The notes below the pieces were generated by a model. It was not told where the DNA came from. It worked only from the letters and a program-made list of their open reading frames with translations, and searched no databases. Shown here one piece after another: positions 41,915 through 51,040 of a stretch of DNA of 64,000 bases. Every line of letters begins with the position of its first letter. Position 1 is the stretch's first letter. The position numbers and the translations under genes are program-made. This DNA is from Bacillus_BU sp051233475 (GTDB lineage: Bacteria; Bacillota; Bacilli; Bacillales; Cytobacillaceae): assembly GCF_051233475.1 (NCBI RefSeq), contig NZ_JBKFGH010000002.1, positions 186,001 to 250,000 on the forward strand, given 5' to 3'.

Positions 41915-44618
41915 ATCCTATTTCACGGTACTGCAGCTCATTACCTACAAGCATAATCCATTCATATTGTCTTAGTCTTATTTGAAATAAGGTAAGTGGG
42001 TCGTTAAACCGTTCAGGACTTACACCCATTTCATTGAGTTGTGTTTGGTTAGCAAAAATGGTTGCATTTGTATCGGTAACTAGTTGCTGAAGCACCATAT
42101 CCGGAGTCGTGAAAAACATCGAAATATCACGTTCAAGCCCCTTTTCAAATAGCTCAAACTGCTGAAGAAGCTTTGAGGCGATAGACTGCGCTATTTCAAC
42201 GTAGTCCTCACTTTCAATAAATTGTTTATATTTGCTGCAAAGCATTTTCTTGTTTTGCGTGATGGCACCTAAAAGCTTCCCTGCACTTTTTAACAAAACC
42301 TGTGCTGGTGTCATTCGAAGGAGAATGTTTACTTTTTCCAAATTCACACTGCTTGTCATTCGAAAAACATCCCTGCTCCAATCGTCCAACACCTTAAAAT
42401 CACATTCAAGATCAAGTCGCTCTTCATCAAACATGGCATTAAATCCAGTAGCTAATTCCGTTAAACTTGCTTGAATTCTCTTGAATTCCTCACTAGAAGC
42501 ATCGACCCACATCTGAAGAGAAGCCTGAAACTTCGGAAGTGCCGTCTCCATAATATATTTTTCAATTCTTACATTCATTTCCTCGTTCAATTCAAGATGA
42601 ATTTTTCGAAAATCACTATCTTCTTTAACTAATGAAGAACACTCTCTCAATAATTTAGGAATGGCCTCGATTACTTCATAACGAATGTCTTCTTTTTCCT
42701 TTTGATATGATTTTTTGATTAAGCGAATGGTGTCCGACTGTACATCATTAAGTTGATTAATTGCACCTGTCAGCTTTCCGACCATTTGTTTATTCCAGTT
42801 TACAGAATCTAGCAAATTGTTTTCTAATTCTACCCGCTTTTCCAATAACTGACCAATTAAATATTTAATAAAGGACAACACTCTGGAAGATCGCTCTTCC
42901 TCAATGCCTTGTTCTTTTATCGTCCCTGTAAAGAAATCGCCCAGTTCTTGCAACTCGCCCCAACTCGATTCACGAAGCGAATAGGTGAATACTTTTGCAG
43001 TCGGAAAATAGCTGCTTATCATGGATTGAAGAGACTCTTTAGAAGCTTGAGGCACCTCTCCATGTGTTAGTAAAAGAAAGTGGACTGGCAGGTCCGGCTT
43101 AGATTTTTGAATTTCCATAAACAAAATTCGCTCATTTTCGGAAAACACCATTTTTTCATTAACTAAAAAGACTAAGCCATCCGCCATATTTAAACATTCT
43201 TCATTAACATTAGTTGAATGAATTACTGATATTTTGGTTTCCCTTAAGAAAACACTTGGAAGTCTAACCTCGCTCCATTTAGATCGATCAACATCTTGGC
43301 TAAAATTCAATTCTTTATTTAGAAAAGGCACTTTCACCATTTCTGTGTCCGTCATTTCAAAGGTTTCTGCAGAATCATCGTTTGTATATAATACGTTTGA
43401 AACTCTCGATTCTATAGTTGGCTCTCCGATCAAACTATGGAAAAATGCCTTCTTTCCGTTTCCAGCATCACCAGTAACCAGCAAATATCGTGTAGAAAGG
43501 TCTGCCAATTTTTCAACGATCCATCTTAGCTTTGGACTAACAAGGATATCTTGACCTTCTGCCCATCTACAAATAGATTCAAACAATTTTATGCTGTCAT
43601 CAATCTTAATCTTGCTTTCACCTGACTTGGACATTATTTGTTCCGCATCGGAAACTATTTCGTTCGGTATACTGGCAGGGAATAACTCATTCCAAGCCAA
43701 AATTGCCGAAGCAGAAAACAATAGGTCTTCTTTTTCTGCGATTTTCAACCAATTAGAAATTAAACTAGGAATAACCTCTGAAATCTCTTTGATTAAATAG
43801 TTCCCATCTAACAAATGGAGATAGGTTTCACGAAATTGCCCAGATAAGTCAAACCATGATTGACCTTTTGTTATTTCGATACTTTCAAACAAACGATTAA
43901 ATTCTGTTAACCAATTAAAATAATAATCTCCTTGCTTATATCCCTTCCAAAGAGCAGTGATAAGCTTTTCAAATCTTCGACCGTCAATTTTCCCTAATGC
44001 TGTTATTACTTGTAGAAAATAGCTAGGCTCTACTGATTTTGTATACCCACGATCGACATATCCGATTACTGTATCAAACCATTGCAATTCTTCCGTACGA
44101 ACCGCTTCATTTACAGCCAGTTCAAGACTATTTTCCCAATCCTGCTGCTCTTCAAAAAACAACTTTGCTAATTGGGTGACAGTTGGATAATCAGGGTTAA
44201 GTGCAACAGCCTGTTTAATCATTTGAACGGCATCGCCAAGCTTTCCTTCCTGTATGTAAAGTGAAAACAATTGAATCAATACCTCAGTTTTTAATGTCGT
44301 TGAGTCCGAATCAATCGATTTATAAATGTTTTCGGCATTAGAAAAAAGCTCTAATTCATAATAGGCATCGGCCATATTCTTTTTCGCCCAAGGCTCAAGC
44401 TCATTTTTGATATTTTCCCATTTGAAAATGGCCGTTTCAAAATCTTTGGAGTGATAGTATATTTCTCCCTGAGCAAAACGAATGTACGATAAATCAGCCA
44501 AATCATTTTGTTGTTCTTTAATGTAGATTTCCCCCAGAACCTCAACAGGATGGCGGTTTTCTGATGAATCCATATATGTTTCGTAATATATCTTTTTCAA
44601 AAACTGTTCCTCGGGCAT
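41913..44618 (-). CDS. TPR plus dynamin-like GTPase-fold protein with degenerate motifs
   Basis: 901 residues. About 1-200 form tetratricopeptide-like helices (NDLADLSYIRFAQGEIYYHSKDFETAI; KLGDAVQMIKQAVALNPDYPTV). A P-loop at about 381-391, VTGDAGNGKKAFF, begins a dynamin-type GTPase fold, but the Ser/Thr after GK is Lys. The switch/G3 region reads VIHSTN instead of DxxG, and the G4 position reads LLTHGE instead of NKxD. Long helices follow, as in dynamin stalks. It may be a pseudo-GTPase that remodels or tethers membranes, or an NTPase of altered mode. It has no neighbours on the same strand within an operon. A GGAGG ribosome site precedes the ATG. Confidence 0.65.
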   Translation of the reverse strand: MPEEQFLKKIYYETYMDSSENRHPVEVLGEIYIKEQQNDLADLSYIRFAQGEIYYHSKDFETAIFKWENIKNELEPWAKKNMADAYYELELFSNAENIYKSIDSDSTTLKTEVLIQLFSLYIQEGKLGDAVQMIKQAVALNPDYPTVTQLAKLFFEEQQDWENSLELAVNEAVRTEELQWFDTVIGYVDRGYTKSVEPSYFLQVITALGKIDGRRFEKLITALWKGYKQGDYYFNWLTEFNRLFESIEITKGQSWFDLSGQFRETYLHLLDGNYLIKEISEVIPSLISNWLKIAEKEDLLFSASAILAWNELFPASIPNEIVSDAEQIMSKSGESKIKIDDSIKLFESICRWAEGQDILVSPKLRWIVEKLADLSTRYLLVTGDAGNGKKAFFHSLIGEPTIESRVSNVLYTNDDSAETFEMTDTEMVKVPFLNKELNFSQDVDRSKWSEVRLPSVFLRETKISVIHSTNVNEECLNMADGLVFLVNEKMVFSENERILFMEIQKSKPDLPVHFLLLTHGEVPQASKESLQSMISSYFPTAKVFTYSLRESSWGELQELGDFFTGTIKEQGIEEERSSRVLSFIKYLIGQLLEKRVELENNLLDSVNWNKQMVGKLTGAINQLNDVQSDTIRLIKKSYQKEKEDIRYEVIEAIPKLLRECSSLVKEDSDFRKIHLELNEEMNVRIEKYIMETALPKFQASLQMWVDASSEEFKRIQASLTELATGFNAMFDEERLDLECDFKVLDDWSRDVFRMTSSVNLEKVNILLRMTPAQVLLKSAGKLLGAITQNKKMLCSKYKQFIESEDYVEIAQSIASKLLQQFELFEKGLERDISMFFTTPDMVLQQLVTDTNATIFANQTQLNEMGVSPERFNDPLTLFQIRLRQYEWIMLVGNELQYREIG

Positions 44619-44966
44619 CGCTTTACCTCCGATTTACGTATTTCAGTCATTTTTATGCGACAGTTTCTAATACAATGACCTCATATTTCTAACACAGGTT
44701 AATTAGCATCATTCATTTTCCTGCTACCCTTTGTCTGCACATTTTGATGATAATAATAAATTCGCCAAAATTTAGGCTACTTTGAGGGTAGGACCTGTTT
44801 GTTTAATTTACCGAATTTTTGGAATTTATAACCTTGAAGATAATTATAGCTAATTTATTAAAGGAGGGAAAAGGATTAGCCCGTGTTTTACAGTTTTTTA
44901 TTGTTAAAAACTAAAAAAATCCCGCCATTATTTATTAAGGTACAAATAATGGCGAGATTTGGTTTT
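44619..44966. other. Intergenic region upstream of the dynamin-like gene
   Basis: 348 AT-rich bases. A Shine-Dalgarno-like AAAGGAGGG at about 44860 is not followed by a start codon. It also contains the dipeptidase terminator. Nothing else was seen. Confidence 0.5.
44912..44960 (-). terminator. Terminator of the dipeptidase gene
   Basis: A 17-base stem, AAATCTCGCCATTATTT with its complement (one G-T pair), is followed by a T-run on the minus strand. Confidence 0.85.
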
Positions 44967-45899
44967 TTATTTACATACAGGCAAGTGGTTAAGGAAATTT
45001 TGGTAGGCAAAACCTCTTACTTCTTCCTCTTTGTAGTGCTTTAATAATTCATTGATTAAGTTTTGTGTTTGGGAGGCATTTTCTAAATTCCTAACGAAAT
45101 GGTTTATCCCATCAAAATCTGATCCTAAACCAATCTGCTTTGCACCACCAAGGGAACAAAAATGATCAATATGATTGACGAGATCGGCGATCGTTGCCTC
45201 ACCATCTTCTTTAATAAAAGGCGGATGATACACAACGTGGATTGTCCCCCCATTTTTAAACATCGCAATCGCTTGCTCATCCGTCAAGTTTCGAGGATGG
45301 TTACACAGCACCTTGGAATTAGAATGGCTGGCTATCGGATAGCGGGCTAGCTCCATTACGTCCCAAAAGCCTTTTTCGCTAAGATGAGAAACATCTGTAA
45401 ACACTTGATGCTGATTGTTCAGATGAACGATTTCTTTTCCAAACAAGGTCAGTCCCCCACCACGGGGTTCCCCGGCCCCATCAGCAGCTAAATTTGCTGT
45501 ATTCCAGGTCAGCCCAACTGATTTAATTCCCAGCTGATATAGAATTCTAAGTTTGGATAGATCATTACCAATTGCATCGACACCCTCAAGTGTCAGCATC
45601 GCGCCAATTTCTCCTGGTTTTAGTTTATAAAAATCCGTCCATTTTCTAATGTGCTTCATATCAGGATTCTTTCCTAGTACTTCTTGATAAAAGTAGTCGA
45701 CTTGCTCCAAGACAACTTGGAACTTTTGTTCCTGCTTAATTTCAGGCTCAATAAAAATAGCGAAGCATTGTACCTTCACCTGTCCTTGTTTTAGCCGCTC
45801 TTTATTTGTATCAAGCTCGGGAGCATCCGCAAACCGTCTCGTTCCCTTTCCCTCCCAAAGCTTTAGCAGTGCATCACAATGTAAATCGATGACTTCCAT
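44967..45899 (-). CDS. Membrane-dipeptidase-like peptidase (M19 family)
   Basis: 310 residues, TIM-barrel metallo-dipeptidase. Metal ligands are seen in IDLHCDALLKLWEG (HxD at the N terminus), AMLTLEGVDAIG (bridging Glu), and the two later His motifs FTDVSHLSEKGF and IASHSNSKVLCNHPRNLTD. GLGSDFDGI near the end carries the final Asp. Family members cleave dipeptides, including D-amino-acid dipeptides. No signal peptide, so cytoplasmic. Monocistronic. Confidence 0.9.
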   Translation of the reverse strand: MEVIDLHCDALLKLWEGKGTRRFADAPELDTNKERLKQGQVKVQCFAIFIEPEIKQEQKFQVVLEQVDYFYQEVLGKNPDMKHIRKWTDFYKLKPGEIGAMLTLEGVDAIGNDLSKLRILYQLGIKSVGLTWNTANLAADGAGEPRGGGLTLFGKEIVHLNNQHQVFTDVSHLSEKGFWDVMELARYPIASHSNSKVLCNHPRNLTDEQAIAMFKNGGTIHVVYHPPFIKEDGEATIADLVNHIDHFCSLGGAKQIGLGSDFDGINHFVRNLENASQTQNLINELLKHYKEEEVRGFAYQNFLNHLPVCK

Positions 45900-45984
45900 C
45901 CTAGTTCTCCTCCCACTGGAACTTTAACTATTATTATTTTAAATGTTTTTATGATTTTATGCATAGGCTCCTTTCCTTAATCTT

Positions 45985-46020
45985 AATAAAATGGCCCACC
46001 TAATTTAAAAATAGGTGGGC
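45985..46020 (-). terminator. Terminator of the 55-residue protein gene
   Basis: GCCCACCTA pairs with TAGGTGGGC and the minus strand continues CATTTTATT. Confidence 0.75.
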
Positions 46021-46027
46021 TCCGGCT

Positions 46028-46195
46028 TTATTTGTTAAGACGTTGGTTCTTAATGATTTGGTTTCGTTCCCCTCCATCAGATAGTTCCTCGGAGAACTCA
46101 TGATCGATTGCTTCAAATTGCTTTGAAGATTTGATTGTTTTTGGGGATAAATTATTATTTGGTGCAGCTTCTTCATTTAACTTTTCCTTTTCCAT
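46028..46195 (-). CDS. Small hydrophilic protein, 55 residues
   Basis: The sequence starts MEKEKLNEEAAPNNNLSPKTIK and ends GGERNQIIKNQRLNK. It is highly charged and probably disordered, with no membrane segment. AAAGGA eight bases before the ATG at 46195 is a fair ribosome site; the longer frame from 46258 starts with hydrophobic residues and lacks one. A terminator directly after the stop supports a real gene. I do not recognise the family; small proteins of this composition are often spore or stress proteins in Bacillus. Confidence 0.55.
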   Translation of the reverse strand: MEKEKLNEEAAPNNNLSPKTIKSSKQFEAIDHEFSEELSDGGERNQIIKNQRLNK

Positions 46196-46373
46196 ACATT
46201 CATTCCTTTCGCTGTTTTTGTTTAGTATGAGAATTAATGAGGAAAACATGCGTAACAAGATGTTTCCCTCTGTTTGTTTTTAACATTTAAACAGTGAATA
46301 TGTAATACATCAACGTTCGCAATAATAAAATGGTATTGGTAGTACATTCAACACACCAAAAGGAGGAAAACGT

Positions 46374-46736
46374 ATGGGAGCTAAGTACTTCAAGATTTCG
46401 GTGGTTTATTTTGTAATTGCTATCATTCTCGGTATTGTTATGGGTATTATTGGTAATTTTGATTTAACCCCCGTCCACGCTCATTTAAATCTGCTTGGCT
46501 GGGTGTCTATGGCACTCTTTGGCGCTATTTATCATTTTTATCCTCAAGCTGGAGAAACAAAGCTCGCAAAAACACATTTTTGGCTCCATAATATCGGAGT
46601 TCCTTTCATGCAGGGAGGGCTCGCTTATATGGTCCTAACGGACAGTGAATCACTTATGGTTGTTGTGATTGTTTCTTCCTTGGCTATTGTCTTAGGCGGG
46701 ATTTTGTTTTTGGTTAATGTGTTTAAGAATATTTAA
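46374..46736 (+). CDS. Small heme-copper-oxidase subunit I-like membrane protein
   Basis: 120 residues with four membrane helices. The segment VHAHLNLLGWVSMALFGAIYHFYP resembles helix II of cytochrome oxidase subunit I, including the heme-ligand type His in a HAHLNLLGW setting, and LHNIGVPFMQGG follows. The remaining helices of a full oxidase subunit are absent, so it is a free-standing relative rather than a truncated gene. It may bind heme. AAAGGAGGAAAACGT gives an excellent start signal. No oxidase genes are nearby. Confidence 0.7.
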   Translation: MGAKYFKISVVYFVIAIILGIVMGIIGNFDLTPVHAHLNLLGWVSMALFGAIYHFYPQAGETKLAKTHFWLHNIGVPFMQGGLAYMVLTDSESLMVVVIVSSLAIVLGGILFLVNVFKNI

Positions 46737-46805
46737 ACCCTGCACGTTAAAAAAAAAAGGATTAGGTTCTTCGAGTAACGGATTCAGTTGCCTATAGCAA
46801 ACATT

Positions 46806-46850
46806 AAAAAAGACTAACAAATTGCGTGGTAATTTGTTAGTCTTTTTTAA
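46806..46850 (+). terminator. Strong terminator after the oxidase-like gene
   Basis: An 18-bp perfect stem (AAAAAAGACTAACAAATT and complement) with a seven-base loop ends in a T-run. The A-run on the other side allows it to work on the minus strand too. Confidence 0.85.
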
Positions 46851-46879
46851 TTGATATATCAATCTTTCAAAATATTTGG

Positions 46880-47065
46880 TCGCGGACATAGGAACCGCTA
46901 TTTTAACAAAAAGGGGTGTTTTGAAAGGCTAAGCGGACAACAGATCCGTTATTTGATCATAAATCGGCATTATTCAGTGGTTTTTATGGAAATAAGGGAT
47001 CCTGTGTCCTCTTAAGCCAAGAAAAGTGGTTATTTTAACAAAATAAGAGCCTCTGTGTCCGTTCA
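46880..47065. repeat. Array of GCGGACA-type inverted intergenic repeats
   Basis: Four related units alternate orientation: GCGGACATAGGAACCGCTATTTTA, GCGGACAACAGATCCGTTATTTG, then the inverted AAATAAGGGATCCTGTGTCC and AAATAAGAGCCTCTGTGTCCG. They can pair with one another. No ORF is supported in this interval between the terminator and the end of the cobalamin operon. The units may end or protect the cobalamin transcript. Confidence 0.6.
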
Positions 47066-47096
47066 ATTTCAATAAGCTATCTTTCCAATTAATAGC

Positions 47097-47963
47097 CTAT
47101 ATGTTAATTTCTTCGTGTAAATAATAAAAGAGTTTATTATGATCATTTTCTACTATTCGGGAAATTTCTCTTGAGATCTCGGAATCACTATTATATTTGC
47201 ACTTTGGATCCAACATAATTCCCATTACTGTCCCACTATGCGCAACAATAGTCCCACCGCCATAGGAACTAGCAATCCTTTCAAGCTCCGAAAAAAAGGG
47301 TTTTGGTAAAAATTTTTGATTTATAGCTGCACTTATCGTACTAGCTTTTATTATTGGGGATAAGTCCTTGTTTTTTATACCCATTTTCACTAATTCATAG
47401 GCATCGAGGAACATGTTTCGATCCGTCTCATCATACTGTTTTGTTATTTTATTAAATGCAACAGTATCAACAACCCCACCAAGGTCAATACCGATCAAAT
47501 AAAAAGACGGGATTTTTCCTAGGTTCTCAATGAGTTCTCCGTTTATGTAGTCATATGCAACTGAGCCTTTATACATAACGGCATCGGTTGGTTCAATACT
47601 ACTTGCTATGGTCGAGATGATTTCTTCAGTAATTTTTAAATCAAAACTATCAGCTACCGCACTAATCGCTGCTACGATGTCTGCAGAACTGCTCGCCATT
47701 CCTTTTCCAGGTGAAATATTGGAATTAATCATAAGTGTTCCACCACACTTTATATCAAATAAATTCAACAATTTATTACAAGCCTCAATTGCCTTTACTT
47801 TTGAAGAAGGCCCTTCTACATGTAAACTGGCAGGGGAAGGAATAAAAGTTGCCTCGGTTTTTAGGGCTTCTATTGGGAACGTAACTAAAAAAGGACGCTC
47901 ATCCAGAACGCCTTGTAATAATTCTCCAAATGTACCGTTGCAAGTCCCTCGTCCAATTTTCAT
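47097..47963 (-). CDS. pduX: L-threonine kinase PduX-like (GHMP kinase)
   Basis: 288 residues, GHMP kinase fold. ATP-binding motif SNISPGKGMASSSADIVAA is the GHMP P-loop; GTCNGTFGELLQG opens the protein and GGGTIVAHSGTVMGIM is near the end. PduX of Salmonella makes L-threonine-O-phosphate, the substrate of CobD, which matches the cobD and cbiB genes in this operon. It is the last gene. AGGGG seven bases before the ATG at 47963 selects that start; the frame runs on to 48038. Confidence 0.85.
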   Translation of the reverse strand: MKIGRGTCNGTFGELLQGVLDERPFLVTFPIEALKTEATFIPSPASLHVEGPSSKVKAIEACNKLLNLFDIKCGGTLMINSNISPGKGMASSSADIVAAISAVADSFDLKITEEIISTIASSIEPTDAVMYKGSVAYDYINGELIENLGKIPSFYLIGIDLGGVVDTVAFNKITKQYDETDRNMFLDAYELVKMGIKNKDLSPIIKASTISAAINQKFLPKPFFSELERIASSYGGGTIVAHSGTVMGIMLDPKCKYNSDSEISREISRIVENDHNKLFYYLHEEINI

Positions 47964-47992
47964 ACTAATACCCCTGCTCTTTTTTACATTTT

Positions 47993-48955
47993 TTATATGT
48001 AGTAAAACACTGTCGATAAAACAACTAAAACAATACAAAAAATAAGTGGTGTCAGCCTCATAATCTGTACGGTTTTAATGATATCATCTGCTTCAATTTT
48101 TCTGTTTGGTTCCCCCATTTTTGCACGGTGAGAAGCTATTCCTTGATAAAAATTGGTTCCCCCAAGCTGGATTCCTAATGCACCTGCTACGCCTGCCTCC
48201 GTTATTCCGCTATTTGGGCTTGGATGTTTTCGAGCGTCACGCTTGATCATTCGCAAAGCATTTAGTACGTCCAACCTTTTCACCCAACAAGCAACCAAAA
48301 GAAACAAGGCCGTTAGTCGAGCCGGTATATAATTTAACACATCATCCAAACGGGCAGATGCCCAGCCTAGATTTTTATATTTTTCATTTTTGTACCCTAC
48401 CATCGAATCTAAAGTATTCGCCGCTCGGTAAGCCATTGCCAGTGGCGCCCCTCCAATTAATGCAAAAAACAAAGGGGACGTAATCGCATCCACAATATTC
48501 TCCGCAACGGTTTCCACCGCACCTCGGGAAATTTCACTTTCATCTAAATGCTCTGTGTCTCTTCCGACAATCATCCCTAAGCTTTTACGGGCTTGCGAAA
48601 GATTGTTTTCTTTTAAATAATGGTACACTTCCATTCCTGCATCACCTAAACCTTTAGTGGCAATGGTCGTGGAAATGAACCATATTTCCAAACCAATCGC
48701 CAGCCATTCATGCAGTAAGCCGGCTATGTATAATAAAAAAGCAACCATTAAATATGTGCCGCCAACAATGACGATTGGGAACAGCAAACCAGCTGCTTTG
48801 AGAAATTTTTCGCTTTTTACAAGCTTTCTAATCATTCTTTCTAAAATAGTAATCGCTTTCCCCATGATCACGACTGGGTGAATAACAATTCGCGGATCGC
48901 CGACGATTCTATCAATAATATAAGCTATAAAAATATAAATGGCATGAACCAGCAT
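47993..48955 (-). CDS. cbiB: Adenosylcobinamide-phosphate synthase CbiB
   Basis: 320-residue membrane protein that joins adenosylcobyric acid to aminopropanol phosphate. Motifs include IVGDPRIVIHPVVIMGKAI at the N terminus, RGAVETVAENIVDAITSPLFFALIGGAPLAM, and DAGMEVYHYLK. Several hydrophobic helices are present. It stands between cbiZ and pduX, which along with cobD supply its aminopropanol substrate. Confidence 0.93.
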   Translation of the reverse strand: MLVHAIYIFIAYIIDRIVGDPRIVIHPVVIMGKAITILERMIRKLVKSEKFLKAAGLLFPIVIVGGTYLMVAFLLYIAGLLHEWLAIGLEIWFISTTIATKGLGDAGMEVYHYLKENNLSQARKSLGMIVGRDTEHLDESEISRGAVETVAENIVDAITSPLFFALIGGAPLAMAYRAANTLDSMVGYKNEKYKNLGWASARLDDVLNYIPARLTALFLLVACWVKRLDVLNALRMIKRDARKHPSPNSGITEAGVAGALGIQLGGTNFYQGIASHRAKMGEPNRKIEADDIIKTVQIMRLTPLIFCIVLVVLSTVFYYI

Positions 48956-48969
48956 CGAATCACCTAATC

Positions 48970-49665
48970 CTATAAATTCCTGATAACTTCATGAGTCGCA
49001 TCATAGACGAGGCTTGCGATTGCATTTCCAATCGTTGTAGCCACACCTGCATATTGATGAGTTGGATACCTCACGTTATTTTGACTGACCGCTAAAACGA
49101 CTGAATCCGTGGTCGTTCCGGTTGCAATATCTCCGTCCTCATCGGAAATATTTAGGTCCTGCAGAGCAGCCGCTTTTGCCTCGGTTGCCGTAATAATTCC
49201 ATTTACCATTGCAGAATGGGAGAGACTACTATCGATAAAGATAAACGTATTAATCGTCCCAATCTGATAGGCAGAGTAAGTTTTTCGTTTTTTTCCGGCC
49301 CTGGCAGCATTTCCCACACCTGCTGTCACACAACATAGGATCCGAAATTCATCGCCGACCATTTCTTGAATCGAAGCAATATGAAGGAAGGCAGCCGTTT
49401 GCAGTCCTAGAGAATCAGCAACAGGATAACCCCATTCTGCTAATTTCTGCGCCATTAATTTAGTCGGATCAGTTGAGGAGTAATCGATTGGAACCTTCCA
49501 ATTCACAAACTTGCTGACTTGATTCCATCCGCCTCCATAGACCGCACTGCTGATCGTTTCCAATTTTGTTGGATGGCGGAACAACAAATGGTCTTCCTTT
49601 TTTTCAATCTGTAGCTCTGGCCAAACCATAGATTGATAGTATTTTTGATCTTTTAAAGGCTGCAT
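48970..49665 (-). CDS. cbiZ: Adenosylcobinamide amidohydrolase CbiZ
   Basis: 231 residues. CbiZ landmarks are ISSAVYGGGW near the N terminus, CCVTAGVGNAARAG, and GTINTFIFIDSSLSHSAMVNGIITATEAKAAALQDL. The enzyme trims adenosylcobinamide to adenosylcobyric acid so that exogenous corrinoids can be remade as the cell's own cobamide. Co-occurrence with the complete lower-ligand set shows both synthesis and salvage. AGGGAA eight bases upstream selects the ATG at 49665. Confidence 0.92.
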   Translation of the reverse strand: MQPLKDQKYYQSMVWPELQIEKKEDHLLFRHPTKLETISSAVYGGGWNQVSKFVNWKVPIDYSSTDPTKLMAQKLAEWGYPVADSLGLQTAAFLHIASIQEMVGDEFRILCCVTAGVGNAARAGKKRKTYSAYQIGTINTFIFIDSSLSHSAMVNGIITATEAKAAALQDLNISDEDGDIATGTTTDSVVLAVSQNNVRYPTHQYAGVATTIGNAIASLVYDATHEVIRNL

Positions 49666-49688
49666 GATCGATTCCCTCACATTTACTA

Positions 49689-50300
49689 CTATTTATTCGG
49701 CGTAATTCTGGTAAACTCTCCAGTGTGCTTGTCGTATTGAACCTCTAATCCTGCTCCGTGTTTAACCCCTTCAACGATCCAAAATTGTTTCTCGTCTCCA
49801 AGGAGCCACTTACTGCAAAACCAACGAATCGGCCCCCCATGACTTACAATGATGATTCTTTCATTAGTGTCTATTTGATCCAAAACCTGATTAAACCATT
49901 TATCAAATCGAGCCCCCAGAATGGCTAATGTTTCACCCTTTGGAGGTGCAACCGTATATGGATCGGTAATCCAAGCGTTTAATTCGACTGGATTCTGTCC
50001 TAAAATCTCTTCGTAAGTCAAACCTTCCCAATCTCCAAAATTTAATTCTCGAAGTGAAAAGGTCGGTACAGGTATAAGATTTAAGAAATCACCTATGATT
50101 TGCGCCGTTTCTTGCGCTCTTCTTAGATCACTGCAATATATAGAAGTGAACTTTTCATTGGTATCGTCCTGTAATAATTGCAAAGACGAGTCGATGATCT
50201 GCTTCCCGCCATGGTCGTTTAACGGTGGATCCGAATGCCCCAGATAACAATGGGCTGCATTTTCATTTGTTTCCCCATGTCTTACGAAAACAATCCTCAT
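49689..50300 (-). CDS. cobC: Alpha-ribazole phosphatase-like histidine phosphatase CobC
   Basis: 203 residues. The phosphohistidine motif is VFVRHGETNEN; the second catalytic His is in IIIVSHGGPIRWF and the Arg in YCSDLRRAQETA. It would remove the phosphate of alpha-ribazole-5-phosphate or of cobalamin-5-phosphate. The ATG overlaps the cobS stop and is eight bases after GGAGG. Confidence 0.88.
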   Translation of the reverse strand: MRIVFVRHGETNENAAHCYLGHSDPPLNDHGGKQIIDSSLQLLQDDTNEKFTSIYCSDLRRAQETAQIIGDFLNLIPVPTFSLRELNFGDWEGLTYEEILGQNPVELNAWITDPYTVAPPKGETLAILGARFDKWFNQVLDQIDTNERIIIVSHGGPIRWFCSKWLLGDEKQFWIVEGVKHGAGLEVQYDKHTGEFTRITPNK

Positions 50301-51040
50301 CACATAACCCTCCATAAGGCTAACGAAACAAACAAGAACACCACTTCACTCCACTCGACCAGCGCTCCATAGCAATCTCCGGTCAGCATTGCTAATTTTT
50401 TATAAATATTAAAGACTAATAGCCCGCTCATTAAGGTTGTACCACTTAAAAGCAGGAGACCATTTACACCTAATAAATAATAACTCAAAACAACCGTTGT
50501 TGTAAAATTCAAAAAAATAACCATTAATGTCAAATAGGTACGAAGCCCTTCACCTATCCCGCCCTGCTTTCGGTAAGGGAAAAAACGAATCGCACTGATT
50601 AATAAAAAACGAGCCACAAAGGGGCTAATAAGGAGAATAATTGCGAATTTCAGCCGCAGCAGTTCATACACCGCGACCCATTTCCCACCGATTAAACAAA
50701 TGGCTGCGATGACCCCCATTGCACCAACTCGACTGTCCTTCATAATTTCTAACATTTGTTCCCGGCTGCGATTGCTGCCAAAACCATCAGCCAAATCCAT
50801 CCAACCGTCAATATGTAATCCACCCGTGATCCAGATCCAGATAAGTACAATCAGAAATGCAGAAACGGTTGCAGGAAAAAGGTCGTTTAATCCTAAAGAA
50901 GCAAGATAAAGCACCCCGCCTATTAACAGACCAACAAGCGGAAAATACATCGCGCTTTTGTGCCAGTCGTTTGGGGAAATATTTAATTTCGGAAGTGGAA
51001 TACGTGTCAAAAACATTAATGCCGCAAAGAATCCCCTCAT
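50300..51040 (-). CDS. cobS: Adenosylcobinamide-GDP ribazoletransferase CobS
   Basis: 246-residue membrane enzyme that attaches alpha-ribazole to adenosylcobinamide-GDP. Conserved stretch GGLHIDGWMDLADGFGSNRSREQMLEIMKDSRVGAMG is present at about 72-108, with about six membrane helices around it. Its start overlaps the cobU stop by four bases. Confidence 0.93.
   Translation of the reverse strand: MRGFFAALMFLTRIPLPKLNISPNDWHKSAMYFPLVGLLIGGVLYLASLGLNDLFPATVSAFLIVLIWIWITGGLHIDGWMDLADGFGSNRSREQMLEIMKDSRVGAMGVIAAICLIGGKWVAVYELLRLKFAIILLISPFVARFLLISAIRFFPYRKQGGIGEGLRTYLTLMVIFLNFTTTVVLSYYLLGVNGLLLLSGTTLMSGLLVFNIYKKLAMLTGDCYGALVEWSEVVFLFVSLALWRVM

Noticed and set aside
44860..44925. Small gene after the Shine-Dalgarno-like AAAGGAGGG
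   Set aside because: No ATG, GTG or TTG at usable spacing, and the frame closes after about ten codons.
46692..46889. 65-residue minus-strand ORF
   Set aside because: It reads through a strong terminator stem and has no ribosome site.
48430..48460. GCCACTG-like word as part of a cobalamin riboswitch
   Set aside because: It lies inside the cbiB coding region and none of the other riboswitch boxes is nearby.
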